The notes beneath the pieces are model-generated. The model was not told the origin of the DNA. It did no database searches and saw only the letters and a list, made by a program, of their open reading frames with translations. Positions 61,210 to 64,000 of a stretch of DNA of 64,000 nt are shown piece by piece. Numbering within the stretch: position 1 is the stretch's first letter; each line of letters begins with the position of its first letter. The translations under genes and the position numbers were made by a program. Source of the stretch: JADKHC01 sp047600805 (GTDB taxonomy: Bacteria > Verrucomicrobiota > Verrucomicrobiia > Opitutales > Opitutaceae); contig JASGKG010000001.1 of NCBI GenBank assembly GCA_047600805.1, positions 248,001 through 312,000 of the forward strand, in the 5' to 3' direction.

Positions 61210-62976
61210 ATGAAGTATTGGTCGCAGTTTTTCATTCCCACTCTCAAGGAAAGTCCGGCAGACGCCGAAATCGCTTCGCACAAGCTCCTCGTGCGCGCGG
61301 GCCTCGTCCGCAAGCTGGGCGGCGGCCTCTACACTTATATGCCCTTCGGTCTGCGTGCGCTGCAAAAGATCACGCAGCTCTGCCGCGAAGAAATGGACCG
61401 GGCGGGCGCGATCGAGCTTTGGATGCCGCACGTGCATCCGGTGGAGCTTTGGGAACAAGGTCCGCGTTGGGCCGCGGCGCGTGAAATCATGTTTCGCGCT
61501 GACAGCGCCGGTGCGGGCAAAGGTCGTTCGAAAGAGCCGGAATTCGTGCTCGGACCGACGCACGAGGAAATTATTACGCCCCTCGTGAAGACCGAGATCA
61601 CGAGCTACCGCGACCTGCCGAAAAACTTTTATCAAATCGCCACGAAGTTCCGTAACGAGATTCGTCCGCGCTACGGCCTGATGCGTGCGCGCGAATTCGT
61701 GATGATGGACGCGTATTCGTTCGACACGTCTGACGACGGCGCCGTCACGAGCTACTTCAAGATGAAGGAAGCGTACGAGAAATTCTTCAAACGCGTCGGC
61801 GTGCTCTCGATCGCGGTCGAGGCCGACACCGGCGTTATGGGCGGCAGCTACTCGCACGAGTTCATGGTTCCCGCCGAAGTGGGCGACGACGACATCATTT
61901 ACTGCGAGGAAAGCGGCTACGCGGCCAATCGCGAAAAAGCCACCAGCGGCCTCGTGCCGAAGGATTTGGCTGACGCGGCTCCGGTTGGCGCTGTCGAAGA
62001 GTTCGCCACGCCCGGGGTGGTGACGATCGCTGCGCTGGAAGCGGCGCCGTATTCGGTTCCTGGCGACAAACAGTTCAAAACGCTCGTGTTCATCGGCGAC
62101 GGCAAGCCTTTCATCGTCATCCTGCGCGGCAGTGACGAACTCGAGGAAGCCAAGCTTGGCTCGCTCGGCTTCACGCTGTTCCGTCCGGCGACTCCGGAAG
62201 AAATCGAACCAGTGCTCGGCGCCAAACCCGGCAGCCTCGGCGCTGTCAAGGGCACGATCAAGAACGCTTCGGCTCTTGCTGGCGTGTTTGCTGACCACGC
62301 GATCCGTCTCATCGGCAACGGCACGACCGGTGCGAACAAGGACGGTTTCCACCTGCGCAACGTCAACGTTACGCGCGACCTAGCGATCACGAAATTCGGC
62401 GACTTCCGCCGTGTGCGCGCGGGCGAACCCTGCCCGAAGTCCGGTGCGCCGCTCAAAGTTCGCCGCGGCATCGAAGTCGGCCACATCTTCAAGCTAGGGA
62501 CAAAATATTCAGAAAAGTTCGGCGCAGTTTTCACCGACGACCAGAAGCAGTCGCATCTTATGGTGATGGGCTGCTACGGCATTGGCGTGAGCCGTACGAT
62601 GCAGGCAGTGATCGAGCAAAGTCACGACGCCGACGGCATTATCTGGCCGTGGAACGTCGCGCCTTTCCATGTGCTGATCTGCTTGCTCGATCCGCAGCTG
62701 CCCGAAGCGGTGGAGCTGGCCAAGAAGCTTGGCGCCGCTGCCGAGAACGCCGGCGCGGACGTGCTCGTCGACGACCGCACCGAGCGTCCTGGTGTGAAGT
62801 TCAAGGACGCCGATCTCATCGGTATTCCCCTGCGCATCACGATTGGTGGCAAAGGGCTCAAGGAAGGCGTCGTCGAAATGAGATGGCGCCACCAAAAAGA
62901 CATCGCCAAAATCGCCGTAACAGAAGCCGAAGCGAAGATCGCGACCGCCGTCGCCGAAGCCGCTGCCAAAGCCTGA
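61210..62976 (+). CDS. proS: Prolyl-tRNA synthetase
   Basis: The 588-residue enzyme is of the bacterial type. Class II motifs are present: motif 1 near GPRWAAAREIMFRA, motif 2 TKFRNEIRPRYGLMRAREFVMMD and motif 3 CYGIGVSRTM, with a YbaK-like editing insertion between them (about 230-380) and an anticodon-binding domain at the end. It charges tRNA-Pro. The ATG at 61210 begins MKYWSQFFIPTLKE, which fits homologues; an earlier start at 61090 adds 40 unrelated residues. ClpS follows four bases after its stop. Confidence 0.95.
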   Translation: MKYWSQFFIPTLKESPADAEIASHKLLVRAGLVRKLGGGLYTYMPFGLRALQKITQLCREEMDRAGAIELWMPHVHPVELWEQGPRWAAAREIMFRADSAGAGKGRSKEPEFVLGPTHEEIITPLVKTEITSYRDLPKNFYQIATKFRNEIRPRYGLMRAREFVMMDAYSFDTSDDGAVTSYFKMKEAYEKFFKRVGVLSIAVEADTGVMGGSYSHEFMVPAEVGDDDIIYCEESGYAANREKATSGLVPKDLADAAPVGAVEEFATPGVVTIAALEAAPYSVPGDKQFKTLVFIGDGKPFIVILRGSDELEEAKLGSLGFTLFRPATPEEIEPVLGAKPGSLGAVKGTIKNASALAGVFADHAIRLIGNGTTGANKDGFHLRNVNVTRDLAITKFGDFRRVRAGEPCPKSGAPLKVRRGIEVGHIFKLGTKYSEKFGAVFTDDQKQSHLMVMGCYGIGVSRTMQAVIEQSHDADGIIWPWNVAPFHVLICLLDPQLPEAVELAKKLGAAAENAGADVLVDDRTERPGVKFKDADLIGIPLRITIGGKGLKEGVVEMRWRHQKDIAKIAVTEAEAKIATAVAEAAAKA

Positions 62977-62980
62977 TCGC

Positions 62981-63280
62981 GTGTCCGAGAATCCTTACAC
63001 ATCCCCTGTAGCTCATCCAGAAACGGATCTGGAGCTGCAGGGACTTTGGAAGGTCATTGTGCTCAACGACCCTGTGAATCTCATGTCGTATGTCGTGATG
63101 GTGTTTCGCAAAGTGTTCGGCTTCGACGAAGCGACCGCGCGCAAGCACATGATGGAAGTCCACGAGCAGGGACGGTCTGTGGTTTGGGTCGGCCTGCGCG
63201 AGAAAGCCGAAGCTTACACCTTCACGCTGCACCAGTGGCATTTGACGGCGATTTTGGAGCCGGACGGCCCGAGCCACTAA
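62981..63280 (+). CDS. clpS: ClpS, ClpAP adaptor
   Basis: A 99-residue protein with the ClpS core: WKVIVLNDPVNLMSYVVMVF (N-degron pocket residues including Asn-Asp and Met) and ATARKHMMEVHEQGRSVVW. It delivers N-end-rule substrates to ClpA/ClpC-ClpP. Start is GTG at 62981, four bases after proS, so the two are co-translated. clpA is not in the window. Confidence 0.93.
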   Translation: MSENPYTSPVAHPETDLELQGLWKVIVLNDPVNLMSYVVMVFRKVFGFDEATARKHMMEVHEQGRSVVWVGLREKAEAYTFTLHQWHLTAILEPDGPSH

Positions 63281-63309
63281 GGCGGATAAAAACCAATGAT
63301 TGGAAGAAT

Positions 63310-64000
63310 CTACGCTTCGCTTGTCGGCTGGCGGAGGTATTTGGTTCGTCTTGCGCCGCTGGTGCCGGTGGGTTTACGGCGTTGCTTTGGCTCGCTGTAG
63401 GGCTTTCTTCGATACCCCGTTTTGTTCGGATCGCAGGCGCAGCGAATTTGGTAATCCTGCATGCGCTGGAACAGTGCCAGCAACTGCTCGGGCAACGCGT
63501 AGCGGTCGAGACCGGATTTTTCCAAGCTCAGCAGCAGTTCGTGCGTGGCTTCGAGCGTGGAGAGGCAGCCGTCCTGCGGTTGCTGCTTGATCACGTAGCG
63601 GCTCACGGACGTGGGTGTGAACATCACGCGTGGCAGTTGCTGCAACGTTGTGCTGAGTCGGAGCATTTTGCGCGCGGCGCTCCAGGTCGCGTCGAGGATG
63701 AAAACCACCAGGCGGCGTTCGCCGAGTTCTCCCGCGGAGAGGTCGCCTTTGGAGAGATTGCGCGCTTCCGTCCCGGGGTAGAGCAGCACGGGGAAATTCG
63801 CCGGGTCGCAGATGAGTTTCTGCACCGTCTCGTCTTTGTCGAAGCCGACGCCCATGACGATCTGGCTGTTCTTCAGGCACAGGTGCGTGAGCCGGCCGGT
63901 GTTGGCTTTCTCCTCCTTGAACTCCTTCGGGTGCATCAGAAACACGAAGCGCGTTTCGGTCTCTATGGGCTGGATCGATCCGCACCAGCAAAGCGGCTTC
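63310..64000 (-). CDS. DTW-domain protein (TapT-like tRNA aminocarboxypropyltransferase), 5' end cut
   Basis: The frame is open to the right edge of the window, so the N-terminus is missing. Visible residues start with KPLCWCGSIQPIETETRFVF, the Cys-rich strand typical before LMHPKEFKEEKANTGRL, then the signature VFILDATWSAARKML (D-x-T-W) and a basic tail (about the last 40 residues, rich in Lys/Arg/Thr). TapT adds an aminocarboxypropyl group to a uridine of tRNA. It is convergent with clpS. Confidence 0.88.
   Translation of the reverse strand, partial: KPLCWCGSIQPIETETRFVFLMHPKEFKEEKANTGRLTHLCLKNSQIVMGVGFDKDETVQKLICDPANFPVLLYPGTEARNLSKGDLSAGELGERRLVVFILDATWSAARKMLRLSTTLQQLPRVMFTPTSVSRYVIKQQPQDGCLSTLEATHELLLSLEKSGLDRYALPEQLLALFQRMQDYQIRCACDPNKTGYRRKPYSEPKQRRKPTGTSGARRTKYLRQPTSEA

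Noticed and set aside
61087..62352. 421-residue open frame on the minus strand opposite proS
   Set aside because: Antisense shadow of a clear synthetase gene in GC-rich DNA; composition (Arg, His, Phe-rich) is not protein-like.

Overview
The window looks like chromosomal DNA of a Gram-negative member of the Verrucomicrobiota, most likely Opitutales/Opitutaceae. This is inferred from gene content alone: a TonB-dependent receptor, secreted beta-helix pectinases, a GH95 enzyme, a protein with a PEP-CTERM sorting tail, a membrane-tethered ECF sigma factor, and many small palindromic intergenic repeats. No tRNA, rRNA, CRISPR array, insertion sequence or prophage gene was seen.

Bases 1-19,400 form a plant-polysaccharide (pectin / fucosylated glycan) locus. 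A leftward pair (transketolase N-terminal part, running off the window, and a fucose/arabinose-isomerase-type protein) diverges from an AraC regulator. Rightward follow a GH141-like beta-helix protein, a large TonB-dependent receptor closed by a clear terminator, a TMTC-like membrane/TPR protein, then a tight run of pectate lyase, GH95 alpha-L-fucosidase-type enzyme, second pectate lyase, DUF3826-type protein and a Tat-exported TIM-barrel sugar isomerase-like protein. Together these could take up, trim and channel deoxy-hexoses or pentoses from pectin.

Bases 19,400-36,500 hold mixed housekeeping and signalling genes: two tandem DUF3857/transglutaminase-like proteins (the upstream one has lost the catalytic Cys and His), a lone receiver protein, a hotdog thioesterase, a GH13 branching-type enzyme, a membrane metallophosphoesterase, a PhnA/YjdM zinc-ribbon protein, a candidate structured RNA with an intrinsic terminator in front of an HD-domain nucleotidase, a GAF-GAF histidine kinase, GlnD and a GHMP kinase.

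Bases 36,500-51,000 are dominated by exopolysaccharide and PEP-CTERM functions: an MBL-fold lipoprotein, a Wzz-like protein, a phosphofructokinase, an NtrB/NtrC-type two-component pair that brackets a PEP-CTERM protein, and directly behind the regulator a membrane glycosyltransferase-like protein, an outer-membrane beta-barrel and a Wzc-type tyrosine kinase.

Bases 51,000-64,000 carry CysI, a sigma factor fused to a transmembrane and extracytoplasmic domain next to a stand-alone paralogue of that domain, a VOC protein, a GH63/GH37-like enzyme, ArgA, ProS, ClpS and a truncated DTW-domain gene. Intergenic DNA here is unusually structured: a two-copy 3'-end element with a covarying hairpin (after cysI and argA), a nine-unit 21-bp tandem repeat upstream of the sigma gene, a REP-like double palindrome, and decamer repeats on both sides of the GH63-like gene.
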